Below are positions 1-6,656 of a stretch of DNA of 14,093 nt, piece by piece. The stretch spans positions 1 through 14,093 of the forward strand of contig CABUBS010000031.1 in assembly GCA_902489855.1 (NCBI GenBank), written 5' to 3'. Below the pieces are notes generated by a model that saw nothing but the letters and a program-made list of their open reading frames with translations, did not search any database and was not told where the DNA came from. The DNA is from an uncultured Collinsella sp. (GTDB lineage Bacteria; Actinomycetota; Coriobacteriia; Coriobacteriales; Coriobacteriaceae). The translations under genes were made by a program, and so were the position numbers. Positions within the stretch are counted from its first letter, which is position 1. Every line of letters begins with the position of its first letter.

Positions 1-593
1 CGGCGGCGAAGGCGTTCTGGATCAAGCCGATCGGCCCCTTCTACACCGAGGAGCAGGCCAAGGAGTTCATGGCCGAGGACCCCTCCAAGGTCTTCGTCGA
101 GGATTCCGGCCGCGGCTGGCGTCGCGTCGTCGCTTCCCCCGATCCCAAGAAGATCGTCGAGGCTGACTCCATCCTCAACCTGCTCGACAACGAGTTCATC
201 GTCATCGCCTGCGGTGGCGGCGGCATCCCCGTCGTCCGCGACTACGAGAACAAGGGCTGCTACAAGGGCGTTCCCGCCGTCATCGACAAGGACCTGGGCG
301 GCGAGCTGCTGGCCGAGGACTGCGACGCCGACGTCCTGTTCCTGCTGACCGCCGTTGAGCATGTCGCCATCAACTTTGGCAAGCCCAACCAGGAGGAGCT
401 CGAGGACATCACCGCCGACGAGGCCGAGCGCCTGGCCGACGAGGGTCAGTTCGGCAAGGGTTCCATGGAGCCCAAGGTTCGCGCTGCCATCAAGTTCGCG
501 CGTTCCCGCAAGGGCCGCACCTGCATCATCGGCGCCCTGGACAAGGCCGCCGAGACCATGGCTGGCCTCTCCGGTACCCGCATTCACGAGTAG
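1..593 (+). CDS. arcC: Carbamate kinase (3' part; 5' end outside window)
   Basis: The reading frame is open from position 3 and ends at TAG 591-593, leaving 196 C-terminal residues of a family usually near 310. Carbamate kinase transfers a phosphate between carbamoyl phosphate and ADP in the cytoplasm; in the arginine deiminase and related carbamoyl-transfer pathways it makes ATP plus carbamate. Visible family motifs, in order, are KPIGPFY near the start, a CGGGGIPV glycine-rich loop, AVIDKDLGGELLA with the conserved Asp-Lys pair, ADVLFLLTAVEHVAINFGKP, and FGKGSMEPKV before the C-terminal helix. All lie in the amino acid kinase fold. The gene continues left of the window, so its operon partners (often ornithine or another carbamoyltransferase) cannot be seen. 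A terminator follows within 100 bp, so it is probably the last gene of its unit. The family assignment is firm; the pathway is inferred. Confidence 0.96.
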   Translation, partial: AAKAFWIKPIGPFYTEEQAKEFMAEDPSKVFVEDSGRGWRRVVASPDPKKIVEADSILNLLDNEFIVIACGGGGIPVVRDYENKGCYKGVPAVIDKDLGGELLAEDCDADVLFLLTAVEHVAINFGKPNQEELEDITADEAERLADEGQFGKGSMEPKVRAAIKFARSRKGRTCIIGALDKAAETMAGLSGTRIHE

Positions 594-615
594 TCTCTAC
601 TCTGTTGCCTCTCTC

Positions 616-639
616 GTGGGCGCCAGGCAAAGCGCCCAC
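616..639 (+). other. Perfect 8-bp hairpin after arcC, no T-run
   Basis: GTGGGCGC (616-623) pairs perfectly with GCGCCCAC (632-639) around an 8-nt loop, 23 bp after the arcC stop. It is not followed by a T-run, so it is not a classical intrinsic terminator. It may protect the mRNA 3' end or act with the terminator just downstream. Confidence 0.5.
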
Positions 640-659
640 AAACTAGCCTCTCTTCATGA

Positions 660-692
660 GCTCCGCAGTCCGCTCCGACTGCGGGGCTTTTG
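660..692 (+). terminator. Rho-independent terminator of arcC
   Basis: The stem CCGCAGTC (663-670) / GACTGCGG (677-684) has a 6-nt loop. It extends outward by three more pairs (660-662 with 685-687, one of them G-T) and is followed by TTTTGCT. The position, about 70 bp after the arcC stop, fits the end of that transcript. Confidence 0.85.
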
Positions 693-715
693 CTATTGAG
701 GTAGCTGTTCATGAA

Positions 716-900
716 ACCCGGCACTTGGGGACGTTCCCTTTCTGCCGGCAGCTTGGGACAGTCCTTAAAGGTAGCTCCTGACAGCTGGGAATGGGCCTAT
801 TCGTCCGCCCATGAGCGGCATCCGCAAGGGCTGTCCACAGTGGCTGGTCATTTATGTCTGTCCCCAATGACCACTCATTTAAGTCTGTCCCCAATGACTA
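716..900. repeat. Degenerate 27-bp-period intergenic repeat, inverted about its centre
   Basis: On the left side, CCGGCA followed by a TTGGG(G)AC core occurs at 718 and again at 745, 27 bp apart. On the right side the complementary core CTGTCCCCAATG occurs at 858 and 885, and a degenerate copy CTGTCCACAGTG at 831, again exactly 27 bp apart. The units at 848-871 and 875-898 agree at 23 of 24 bases. Each right-hand unit is also a small inverted repeat; TGGTCATT (845-852) pairs perfectly with AATGACCA (866-873). TTGGGGAC (725-732) is the exact reverse complement of GTCCCCAA (860-867 and 887-894), so the two halves could fold on each other. The patch ends at the stop codon of the minus-strand C39-like gene. 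It resembles REP/BIME-type or MITE-like intergenic repeats, but no transposase gene is in the window. Confidence 0.7.
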
Positions 901-1899
901 GTAGTAGGCCCACATGGCTTCGACTTCGTTGAGGACCTCTACGACGCCCCAGCGACGGGCGCTGCGGCTGGCCGAGTTGGGGTCGTAGACGCCAATCTGG
1001 TCGGCATCGTCGATGCCGTAGAGCACGATGTAGTGGCCTACGTTGGTAAACGTACCGGGGCGCACTGCGGCGATGACGGGCGCACCCGAGCGAAGTGCTT
1101 GAGTAATCGATTCGCGATCGTTATAGAGCTGTGTTCCGTTGAGCCCCAGCTGCCACGCACCGCCTGTCATAAACGACCACTCGGTGGCACCAGTGGGGGC
1201 GTAGTTGCCGGCTTCGGCCAGCGCGCATATATCGACCGGCGTCTTATCGGTATGGCCGGTCTTAAAGATATAGACCATGGTGAGGCAGGTAGGACCGCAA
1301 GCGTTTTCGCGAATAGTGCCACCGGCATAGGGCAGCTCCGACCATGCGGGGTCAATTTGGTAGATGTGGGGCATGGTGCCGGCCTGCCATTGCGAGCGTG
1401 GGGTCGAGAACGCAAAGGAGTAACCGGGCGCGACGGGAGCTTTAAGCAGCTTGTCCTCGGCAGTGGGCTCAAGACCGGCTGATCCGTGGGAGATACAGGA
1501 TCCCAAAAACACAAAGACGAGGCAGGCGGCGATGGAGCAAAGCGCAAGGCGTAGGCGGCGGGCCGGAAGCGCGTGGCTTGTGGTGTGCGACGCGGGGTGA
1601 GGGGAGGAATTGCCGCGATCGCGTTGAGGTCGCGAAAAGGAACGCTTGACGTAGTAGTCGGTCTTACGGCGATCGTAGCGGCGTGGCTGCGATGTGTCGG
1701 TCTGACGTTGGCGTGTGCTCGTACTCACGCGGTCTGACTGCTGCACGGTACGGCTTTGCTGCCGCGAAGAAGCCCCGGGCTGCTCTTGGGGGCGCTGCGG
1801 GTTGTCGTTGTCGGAGGTGCTTCTGGGCGTTGGCGTGGTGCGGCCGGCAAGGCGCACGCTTTGTGGCCGTTGGTCGCCGTCATTGTATCCGTATGCCAT
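898..1899 (-). CDS. Membrane-anchored C39-like (papain-fold) peptidase domain protein
   Basis: A 333-residue protein in three parts. Residues 1-115 are low-complexity and rich in Arg, Gln, Ser and Thr, probably disordered and cytoplasmic. Residues 116-135 are one hydrophobic helix. From about 175 there is a C39-like cysteine peptidase domain: YQIDPAW (180-186), ENACGPTC with candidate nucleophile Cys201, GHYIVLYGID with His289, and YDPNS with Asp306. The order Gln/Cys/His/Asp matches the peptidase_C39_2 pattern, which suggests a type II membrane protein with the catalytic domain outside the cell. The ATG at 1899 is preferred because AAGGTG lies 6 nt upstream; the GTG at 1908 would sit inside that ribosome binding site. 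A lipobox-like LGSC ends the helix (Cys135), but 115 residues before it is too long for a normal lipoprotein signal. It is a single minus-strand gene with unknown substrate; a non-proteolytic role is possible. Confidence 0.85.
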   Translation of the reverse strand: MAYGYNDGDQRPQSVRLAGRTTPTPRSTSDNDNPQRPQEQPGASSRQQSRTVQQSDRVSTSTRQRQTDTSQPRRYDRRKTDYYVKRSFSRPQRDRGNSSPHPASHTTSHALPARRLRLALCSIAACLVFVFLGSCISHGSAGLEPTAEDKLLKAPVAPGYSFAFSTPRSQWQAGTMPHIYQIDPAWSELPYAGGTIRENACGPTCLTMVYIFKTGHTDKTPVDICALAEAGNYAPTGATEWSFMTGGAWQLGLNGTQLYNDRESITQALRSGAPVIAAVRPGTFTNVGHYIVLYGIDDADQIGVYDPNSASRSARRWGVVEVLNEVEAMWAYY

Positions 1900-1905
1900 T
1901 CGAAT

Positions 1906-1911
1906 CACCTT
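1906..1911 (-). promoter_or_regulatory. Ribosome binding site deciding the C39-like gene start
   Basis: On the minus strand AAGGTG lies 6 nt before ATG 1899. The in-frame GTG three codons upstream overlaps this site and is therefore an unlikely start. Confidence 0.6.
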
Positions 1912-2253
1912 GCCTCATGTGTAACTTGTCTATCCTACATAAAAAGATGCACGACACATGGGTATGTGCGCCAAAAGCCTGACAAATGGTATGAACGTTG
2001 CCGCGCCGCGCGCCAAGCGTCACGGCAACAGGTCTTCAAAAGCAGACAAGATGAAAGCGTCCAAGACGAATGACGTCTCCCGCCGTTCGTCCCAAAAACG
2101 GTGCCGCTCGTTTTGCAGTTCTGCCTTCGGTCGAGCTGCGAGCGGCGCTGCTGCGCCAAGGCCGTATCTTAAAGCCATGGAATAAAAGCGCGCGGCAAAA
2201 CGGACCGCGCAAGGGGTGACGCCAAGGGCGTCAAAAAGGAAAGGAGGGGAACA
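1912..2253. other. Divergent intergenic region with hairpins before the permease gene
   Basis: About 340 bp separate the divergent C39-like and permease genes. Short open frames in it show no recognisable protein, so I treat it as non-coding. It should contain promoters for both directions, but I see no convincing -35/-10 pair. It holds a GGCGC/GCGCC hairpin (2144-2157) and two further hairpins near the permease ribosome binding site, listed separately. Confidence 0.5.
2190..2233 (+). promoter_or_regulatory. Two tandem hairpins in the permease mRNA leader
   Basis: GCGCGG (2190-2195) pairs with CCGCGC (2205-2210), and TGACGCC (2217-2223) pairs perfectly with GGCGTCA (2227-2233) around a 3-nt loop. 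The second hairpin ends a few bases before the strong GGAGGGG ribosome binding site (2243-2249). Such a position could modulate translation or mRNA stability. No known riboswitch class is recognisable. Confidence 0.45.
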
Positions 2254-3705
2254 ATGGCGGACAAGAACGCAGAAGTTGCAGTCGAGGATAACGGCGGCAT
2301 GAAGAAAACGCTCTCGCTCTGGAACTTCTTCACCATCGGCTTTGGTGCCATTATCGGTACCGGTTGGGTTCTGCAGGTCGGCGACTGGATGGTCGTGGGC
2401 GGCGGTCCCGTTCCCGCTATGATCGCATTCCTCTTGGGTGCAATCTTCCTCGTGCCCGTCGGAGCTGTTTTCGGTGAGCTCACGGCTGCTATCCCCATCT
2501 CGGGCGGCATCGTCGAGTATGTCGATCGTAGCTTTGGCCGTACACTGAGCTACATCACCGGATGGCTTTTGGCCCTGGGCAACGGCATCCTGTGCCCGTG
2601 GGAGGCCATCGCCATTTCGACCCTCGTGTCCGAGATGTTCGGCAGCCTACCCGGTCTTGAGTGGCTGCGCGCCGTCAAGCTCTACACCATCCTGGGGGCC
2701 GACGTCTACCTGTTCCCGACGCTGATCGCGCTCGGCTTTGCAGTCTACGTCATCTTCCTCAACTTCCGCGGCGCCAGCTCGGCCGCCAAGCTCCAGGCCT
2801 TCCTGACCAAGGCCCTGCTCTGCGGCATGCTGCTCGCCATGGGCGTCTCGCTGTTCACCGGCTCGCCGGACAACGCCATGCCCGTGTTCTCCCAGGTCAC
2901 CGGCGCTGGCGGCGGCAAGGCCGCTACCGAGAGCACCAGCCTGTTTGCCGGCATCGTGTCGGTCCTGGTTCTGACCCCGTTCTTCTACGCCGGCTTCGAC
3001 ACCATTCCTCAGCAGGCTGAGGAAGCAGCCGAGGGCCTCAACTGGAACAAGTTCGGCAAGATCATCTCCCTGGCCCTGCTGGCCGCCGGCGGTTTCTACA
3101 TGGTCTGCATCTACTCGTTCGGTACCATTCTCGACTGGCATGAGTTTGTTAAGAGCCCGGTTCCCGCGCTTGCCTGTCTCAAGGGCATCAACATGCTCCT
3201 GTACCTGGCCATGCTCGTCATCGCCACGCTTGGACCCATGGGCCCGATGAACTCCTTCTACGGCGCAACGAGCCGCATCATGCTCGCCATGGGCCGCAAG
3301 GGCCAGCTGCCCGAGAAGTTCGCCGAGGTCGACCCCAAGTCCGGCGCTCCCAAGCTCGCCTGCGTTGTTCTGGGCGTCATCACCGTCGTCGGTCCGTTCC
3401 TGGGCAAGAACATGCTTATCCCTCTGACCAACGTGTCGGCTCTCGCCTTCATCTTCTCCTGCGGCATGGTCGCCCTCGCCTGCCTGCGCATGCGCTTCAC
3501 CGAGCCCGACCTGCCTCGTCCCTACGAGGTGCCCGGTGGCAAGTTTGGCATCTCCCTCGCTATCGCTGCCTGCGCCATCATCATCGGCCTGCTTGTGATT
3601 CCGTTCTCTCCCGCCTCCCTCAACATGGTGGAGTGGAGCATCGTGATCGGCTGGTTGGCTATTGGCCTGGCCCTCATGGCTTTCACCAATTCCCGCAAAA
3701 AGTAA
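2254..3705 (+). CDS. APC-superfamily amino acid permease
   Basis: An integral membrane transporter of 483 residues with about 12 predicted helices, the usual size for this superfamily. Helix 1 carries the broken-helix signature GAIIGTGW (31-38), the region that binds the substrate amino and carboxyl groups in APC transporters. Helix 6 has the typical FFYAGFDTIPQQAEE segment (243-257), and a cytoplasmic loop carries GATSRIMLAMGRKGQLP. The C-terminus has PDLPRPYEVPGG, common in bacterial amino acid and polyamine permeases. The ATG follows a strong GGAGGGG at 2243-2249. The amidohydrolase gene starts 131 bp downstream on the same strand with no T-rich terminator between, so the two probably form an operon. 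The substrate cannot be read from sequence; an amino acid, amine or small peptide-like compound that the amidohydrolase then cleaves is the natural guess. Confidence 0.93.
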   Translation: MADKNAEVAVEDNGGMKKTLSLWNFFTIGFGAIIGTGWVLQVGDWMVVGGGPVPAMIAFLLGAIFLVPVGAVFGELTAAIPISGGIVEYVDRSFGRTLSYITGWLLALGNGILCPWEAIAISTLVSEMFGSLPGLEWLRAVKLYTILGADVYLFPTLIALGFAVYVIFLNFRGASSAAKLQAFLTKALLCGMLLAMGVSLFTGSPDNAMPVFSQVTGAGGGKAATESTSLFAGIVSVLVLTPFFYAGFDTIPQQAEEAAEGLNWNKFGKIISLALLAAGGFYMVCIYSFGTILDWHEFVKSPVPALACLKGINMLLYLAMLVIATLGPMGPMNSFYGATSRIMLAMGRKGQLPEKFAEVDPKSGAPKLACVVLGVITVVGPFLGKNMLIPLTNVSALAFIFSCGMVALACLRMRFTEPDLPRPYEVPGGKFGISLAIAACAIIIGLLVIPFSPASLNMVEWSIVIGWLAIGLALMAFTNSRKK

Positions 3706-3728
3706 CGCCGAGCCGGGGCGGATCAGGT

Positions 3729-3806
3729 GCGCGGGACCCTCTCTTCCGCGCGCCGAACCCGGCGCCACTTGGGTAGCTTTGTGAGGCCTTAACCCAACAC
3801 GGCCTC
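3729..3806 (+). other. Two hairpins between permease and amidohydrolase genes
   Basis: GCGCGG (3729-3734) pairs with CCGCGC (3746-3751), and GAGGCC (3783-3788) pairs with GGCCTC (3801-3806). Neither is followed by a T-run, so they are not clear terminators. They may set the relative mRNA stability of the two genes. Confidence 0.35.
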
Positions 3807-3836
3807 GCCCACTATATGGATCCATAAGGAGGAACC

Positions 3837-5114
3837 ATGTCCACTAAGTATGCAATCGTTGGCGGCAAGCTCATCGACGGTACCGGTGCCGAGCCGGTCG
3901 AGAACTCCCTCGTTCTCGTCGACGACAACGGCAAGATCGAGTACGCCGGCGCCATGCAGGACCTTCCCGAGGGCGTTGAGGTCATCGACGCCGCCGGCAA
4001 GACCGTCCTTCCCGGCCTGATCGACACCCACCTGCACTTCTCGGGCAACTTGACCGACGATGACACCGACTGGGTCATGCAGCCGCTTCTCGAGAAGCAG
4101 GCCGTCGCCGTCAAGCAGGCCTACGACTGCCTCACCCACGGCCTCACCACCGTCTGCGAGATCGGCCGCTTTGGTATCCAGATCCGTGACTGCATCGACA
4201 AGGGCGTCTTCAAGGGCCCGCGCGTTCTGGCCACCGGCCTTGGCTTCTGCCGCGTTGCCGGCCACGGCGACTCCCACCACTGCAGCCAGGAGCTCAACAA
4301 GGAATCGCACCCCTGGGGCGACCAGGTCGACGGTCCTTGGGATCTGCGCAAGGCCGTCCGCCGTCGCCTGCGCGAGAACCCCGATGCCATCAAGATCTGG
4401 GCTACCGGTGGCGGCATCTGGCGCTGGGACTCCGGCCGCGACCAGCACTACTGCTCCGAGGAGATTCAGGCCGTGGTCGAAGAGGCAAAGATGGTCGGCA
4501 TCCCCGTGTGGAGCCACTGCTACAACAACCACGCCGCTGCCTACGATTCCGTTCGCTTTGGCTGCGAGCAGCTGATTCACGGCTTCGATATCGATGAGCG
4601 TACCATGGACCTCATGGCCGAGCAGGGCACCTTCTTCACCCCGACGATCGCCTTCCTGCCCACCTGGTACGCCACCTATCCGCCCGTCTACGTCCCCGAG
4701 CTGCACGACAAGTACGAGGGCACCCTGGTCGAGAAGGAGCTGCAGCGCAACTACGACTGCCTGCGCGAGGCCAAGAAGCGCGGCGTCGTCATGACGATCG
4801 GCTCCGACTCCTTCTCCTTCGTCACCCCGTACGGCACCTGCTCCATCGAGGAGATGTACGAGTTCGTCGACAAGATCGGCTTCACTCCGGTCGAGACCAT
4901 CACCTGCGCCACCCTCAACGGTGCCAAGATGTGCCACATCGAGGACGAGACCGGGTCCATCGAGGCCGGCAAGTGCGCCGACCTGCTGGTCGTCAACGGT
5001 GACGTCGCCGCCGACATCCACGTGCTCAACACCGACAACATGGACGTCATCATGAAGGACGGCTGGATTGTCGAGGGCGGCACCTTCGGCGAGGCAAACA
5101 AGTACAGCGCCTAA
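3837..5114 (+). CDS. Metal-dependent amidohydrolase, imidazolonepropionase/Xaa-dipeptidase-like
   Basis: A cytoplasmic hydrolase of 425 residues with the amidohydrolase-superfamily layout: a small beta-sandwich formed by the first ~57 and last ~60 residues around a TIM barrel. The binuclear metal site is readable: His65-x-His67 after beta-strand 1 (LPGLIDTHLHF), candidate carboxylated Lys186 (IKIWATGGG), His227 (VWSHCYN), His248 (LIHGFD) and Asp324 (GSDSF). This set matches the subgroup with imidazolonepropionase-like proteins and the prolidase-like Xaa-Arg/Xaa-Lys dipeptidases. There is no signal peptide. ATG 3837 follows AAGGAGG at 3826-3832 with ideal spacing. Its place behind the permease suggests it breaks an amide, cyclic amide or dipeptide bond in the imported compound. 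The superfamily is certain; the substrate is not known, and the rest of a histidine-degradation pathway is not present here. Confidence 0.93.
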   Translation: MSTKYAIVGGKLIDGTGAEPVENSLVLVDDNGKIEYAGAMQDLPEGVEVIDAAGKTVLPGLIDTHLHFSGNLTDDDTDWVMQPLLEKQAVAVKQAYDCLTHGLTTVCEIGRFGIQIRDCIDKGVFKGPRVLATGLGFCRVAGHGDSHHCSQELNKESHPWGDQVDGPWDLRKAVRRRLRENPDAIKIWATGGGIWRWDSGRDQHYCSEEIQAVVEEAKMVGIPVWSHCYNNHAAAYDSVRFGCEQLIHGFDIDERTMDLMAEQGTFFTPTIAFLPTWYATYPPVYVPELHDKYEGTLVEKELQRNYDCLREAKKRGVVMTIGSDSFSFVTPYGTCSIEEMYEFVDKIGFTPVETITCATLNGAKMCHIEDETGSIEAGKCADLLVVNGDVAADIHVLNTDNMDVIMKDGWIVEGGTFGEANKYSA

Positions 5115-5155
5115 GCTACCGTTCATCGATGGCTTGATGTAAAACACAGTATTTG

Positions 5156-5170
5156 ATTGCATAATGCAAT
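5156..5170. promoter_or_regulatory. 15-bp palindrome (operator-like) over a -10-like CATAAT
   Basis: ATTGCAT (5156-5162) and ATGCAAT (5164-5170) form a perfect inverted repeat around one central A. It contains CATAAT (5160-5165), a possible -10 element, but no well-spaced -35 hexamer is visible. It lies between the amidohydrolase stop and the kinase gene, immediately before the terminator hairpin, where an operator could control the kinase-regulator unit. Confidence 0.4.
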
Positions 5171-5171
5171 G

Positions 5172-5199
5172 GAGAGGGTCGCTTGCGGCCCTCTTTATT
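5172..5199 (+). terminator. Terminator after the amidohydrolase gene, in the kinase leader
   Basis: The stem GAGGGTCG (5174-5181) pairs with CGGCCCTC (5186-5193), one pair being T-G, around a CTTG tetraloop, with one to three weaker outer pairs. It is followed by TTTATTG. It ends 58 bp after the amidohydrolase stop and stops 34 bp before the kinase start, so it probably ends the permease-amidohydrolase transcript. If the CATAAT just upstream is a promoter, it would instead act as a leader attenuator. Confidence 0.7.
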
Positions 5200-5220
5200 G
5201 CTATGGGGTGCGTCGGTAAG

Positions 5221-5226
5221 AAGGAG
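5221..5226 (+). promoter_or_regulatory. Ribosome binding site deciding the first kinase start
   Basis: AAGGAG ends exactly where ATG 5227 begins, which leaves no spacer for that codon. It stands 6 nt before GTG 5233, an ideal distance. GTG 5233 is therefore the most likely start, and the in-frame ATG at 5164 lies in the upstream palindrome, ahead of the terminator. Confidence 0.6.
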
Positions 5227-5232
5227 ATGACG

Positions 5233-6618
5233 GTGGATCTCAATAGGCTGATTCTGGGCAAGAGCTACAACTCTACCAAGGTCTTTCGTACCGCTCAGCA
5301 TGTGGTTCAAGCCATCTTGCTCGGTATTGTCGTTCCGCTGCTTATCCTGCTGCTCATCTGGGATCTAACCGATAATCCCAATCCCGTTCCGGCCGTTGTC
5401 GTCATTGCCGGCTTGGTCATGCTGTGCTTCTTCTTCTCGTACGTCTTTGTCGTTCCTGACGACCTCACATCGAGCGCAACCGACCGCACGCTCGCCATCG
5501 CTTCAAAAATATTCGCCTATACGTCGCGCGGCCTTACGCCCGAAGCTGCCTTGGGCGCCTCTAAGATCATCCTGTCTGAAACTATCGCCTCTGCCATCTG
5601 CTTTACCGACGGCAAGCAGGTGTTGGCGAGCTGGGGCGAGGACTCGGCAAAATGCCCCGCGGGCACCCCGGTGGTACTGCGGACTACGCTCAACGTGATC
5701 AACAGCGGCGAGCAAAGCGTGTTCTCGCGCGATGCCTCGACCGAGACGGGTGGCTACTTTCCGCGCCTGCGCGCCGGTATTGTCGCACCGCTTACCGTGC
5801 GCGGGCATTGCGTGGGCACGCTCGAGCTGTATTATCCCCGTCTGAGCAGCATCGATATGCGCCAGACGGCGCTTGCCTCGGGCTTTGCCGACCTCATTTC
5901 CACGCAACTTGCGAGCTTTGAGCTCGAGCGCCAGGACGAGCTTACGGCCCGCGTGGAGCTGCGCGCCTTGCAATCGCAGGTCGATCCTCATTTTCTGTTT
6001 AACACCATCAGCACCATCGTGTCGCTCGTACGTACCGAGCCGGACAAGGCCAGGTCGCTGCTGATTGACTTTTCCAATTACTACCGTCAGACGCTTTCTG
6101 ATTCCGATACGCTCACCACGCTCGAGCACGAGGTGGAACAGGGCACTCGCTATATCAATCTTATGCAGGCTCGTTATGGCGACGGTCGTCTGCGCGTCTC
6201 GGTCGATATCGACTTTGAGGTGCACGATTGCATGGTACCGCCGTTTATCTTGCAGCCGTTGCTCGAAAACTGCATCAAGCACGCGCAGCGCGAGACCGAG
6301 CCGCTTTCTATTCATGTTAGGGCTTTCGAGACCGATGACGGTTTGGAGATCATCGTCGAGGACGATGGCATCGGTATGAGCGAAGAAGTCTGCGCGCATC
6401 TGTTTGAGCAGCATCGCCGAGAGGAGCCCGAGAGCATTACCGCCGACGGCTCCATCAAACGAGGCTGCGGCTTGGCGCTCTTCAACGTGCTTCAGCGCAT
6501 CCATTTCTTTTACGGAGAAGATTCTGGCATGCGCGTGAAGTCCCAGGAGGGCGTTGGCACGCAGGTCATCGTCGAGCTGAACGGCGAGCCGCATGAGCCG
6601 GCGCCGTTGACGGCGTAG
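5233..6618 (+). CDS. LytS-type sensor histidine kinase 1
   Basis: A membrane sensor kinase of 461 residues from GTG 5233. Two hydrophobic helices (about 24-45 and 52-74) are followed by a GAF-like sensing region (about 90-225). Then comes the LytS/YehU-type His_kinase domain with QVDPHFLFN and phospho-acceptor candidate His253 (codon at 5989). The HATPase domain has its N box at LLENCIKHA (Asn346), G1 box DDGIGM (about 377-382) and G2 box GCGLALFN (about 411-418). LytS and BtsS normally carry five or more N-terminal helices (5TMR-LYT); this protein has two. The paired LytTR regulator begins 38 bp downstream. The signal is unknown; family precedent is small metabolites such as pyruvate, or cell-envelope state. 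ATG 5227 is the alternative start. The second kinase in this window is its paralogue. Confidence 0.92.
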   Translation: MDLNRLILGKSYNSTKVFRTAQHVVQAILLGIVVPLLILLLIWDLTDNPNPVPAVVVIAGLVMLCFFFSYVFVVPDDLTSSATDRTLAIASKIFAYTSRGLTPEAALGASKIILSETIASAICFTDGKQVLASWGEDSAKCPAGTPVVLRTTLNVINSGEQSVFSRDASTETGGYFPRLRAGIVAPLTVRGHCVGTLELYYPRLSSIDMRQTALASGFADLISTQLASFELERQDELTARVELRALQSQVDPHFLFNTISTIVSLVRTEPDKARSLLIDFSNYYRQTLSDSDTLTTLEHEVEQGTRYINLMQARYGDGRLRVSVDIDFEVHDCMVPPFILQPLLENCIKHAQRETEPLSIHVRAFETDDGLEIIVEDDGIGMSEEVCAHLFEQHRREEPESITADGSIKRGCGLALFNVLQRIHFFYGEDSGMRVKSQEGVGTQVIVELNGEPHEPAPLTA

Positions 6619-6656
6619 CACGCGGTTGGATTGAGAGAAAAAGAGGGGAAGCACAT

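Noticed and set aside
848..898. Possible CRISPR array from the repeated 24-nt unit
   Set aside because: Units are separated by only 3 bp, there are no spacers of usual length and no cas genes.
1958..2185. 75-codon open frame before the permease gene
   Set aside because: No recognisable motif, poor ribosome binding site and unusual composition; overlapping open frames occur on the other strand.
2647..3825. Long minus-strand open frame (392 codons) over the permease gene, and a similar one (490 codons) over the amidohydrolase gene at 3789-5261
   Set aside because: They are mirror frames of GC-rich genes with strong third-position bias; the proteins are repetitive Gly/Asp/Ala/Val-rich and match no family, while the plus-strand genes carry full family motifs.
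5118..5126. ACCGTTCAT, a perfect match to the 9-bp LytTR half-site pattern, and AACGTTCAT on the minus strand at 1991-1999
   Set aside because: LytTR sites are paired direct repeats about 21-22 bp apart, and I found no second copy at that distance. The pattern should occur about 14 times by chance on both strands of a window this size.
5164..5232. Longer N-terminus of kinase 1 starting at ATG 5164
   Set aside because: That start lies in the palindrome and the coding would run through the terminator hairpin; no ribosome binding site precedes it.
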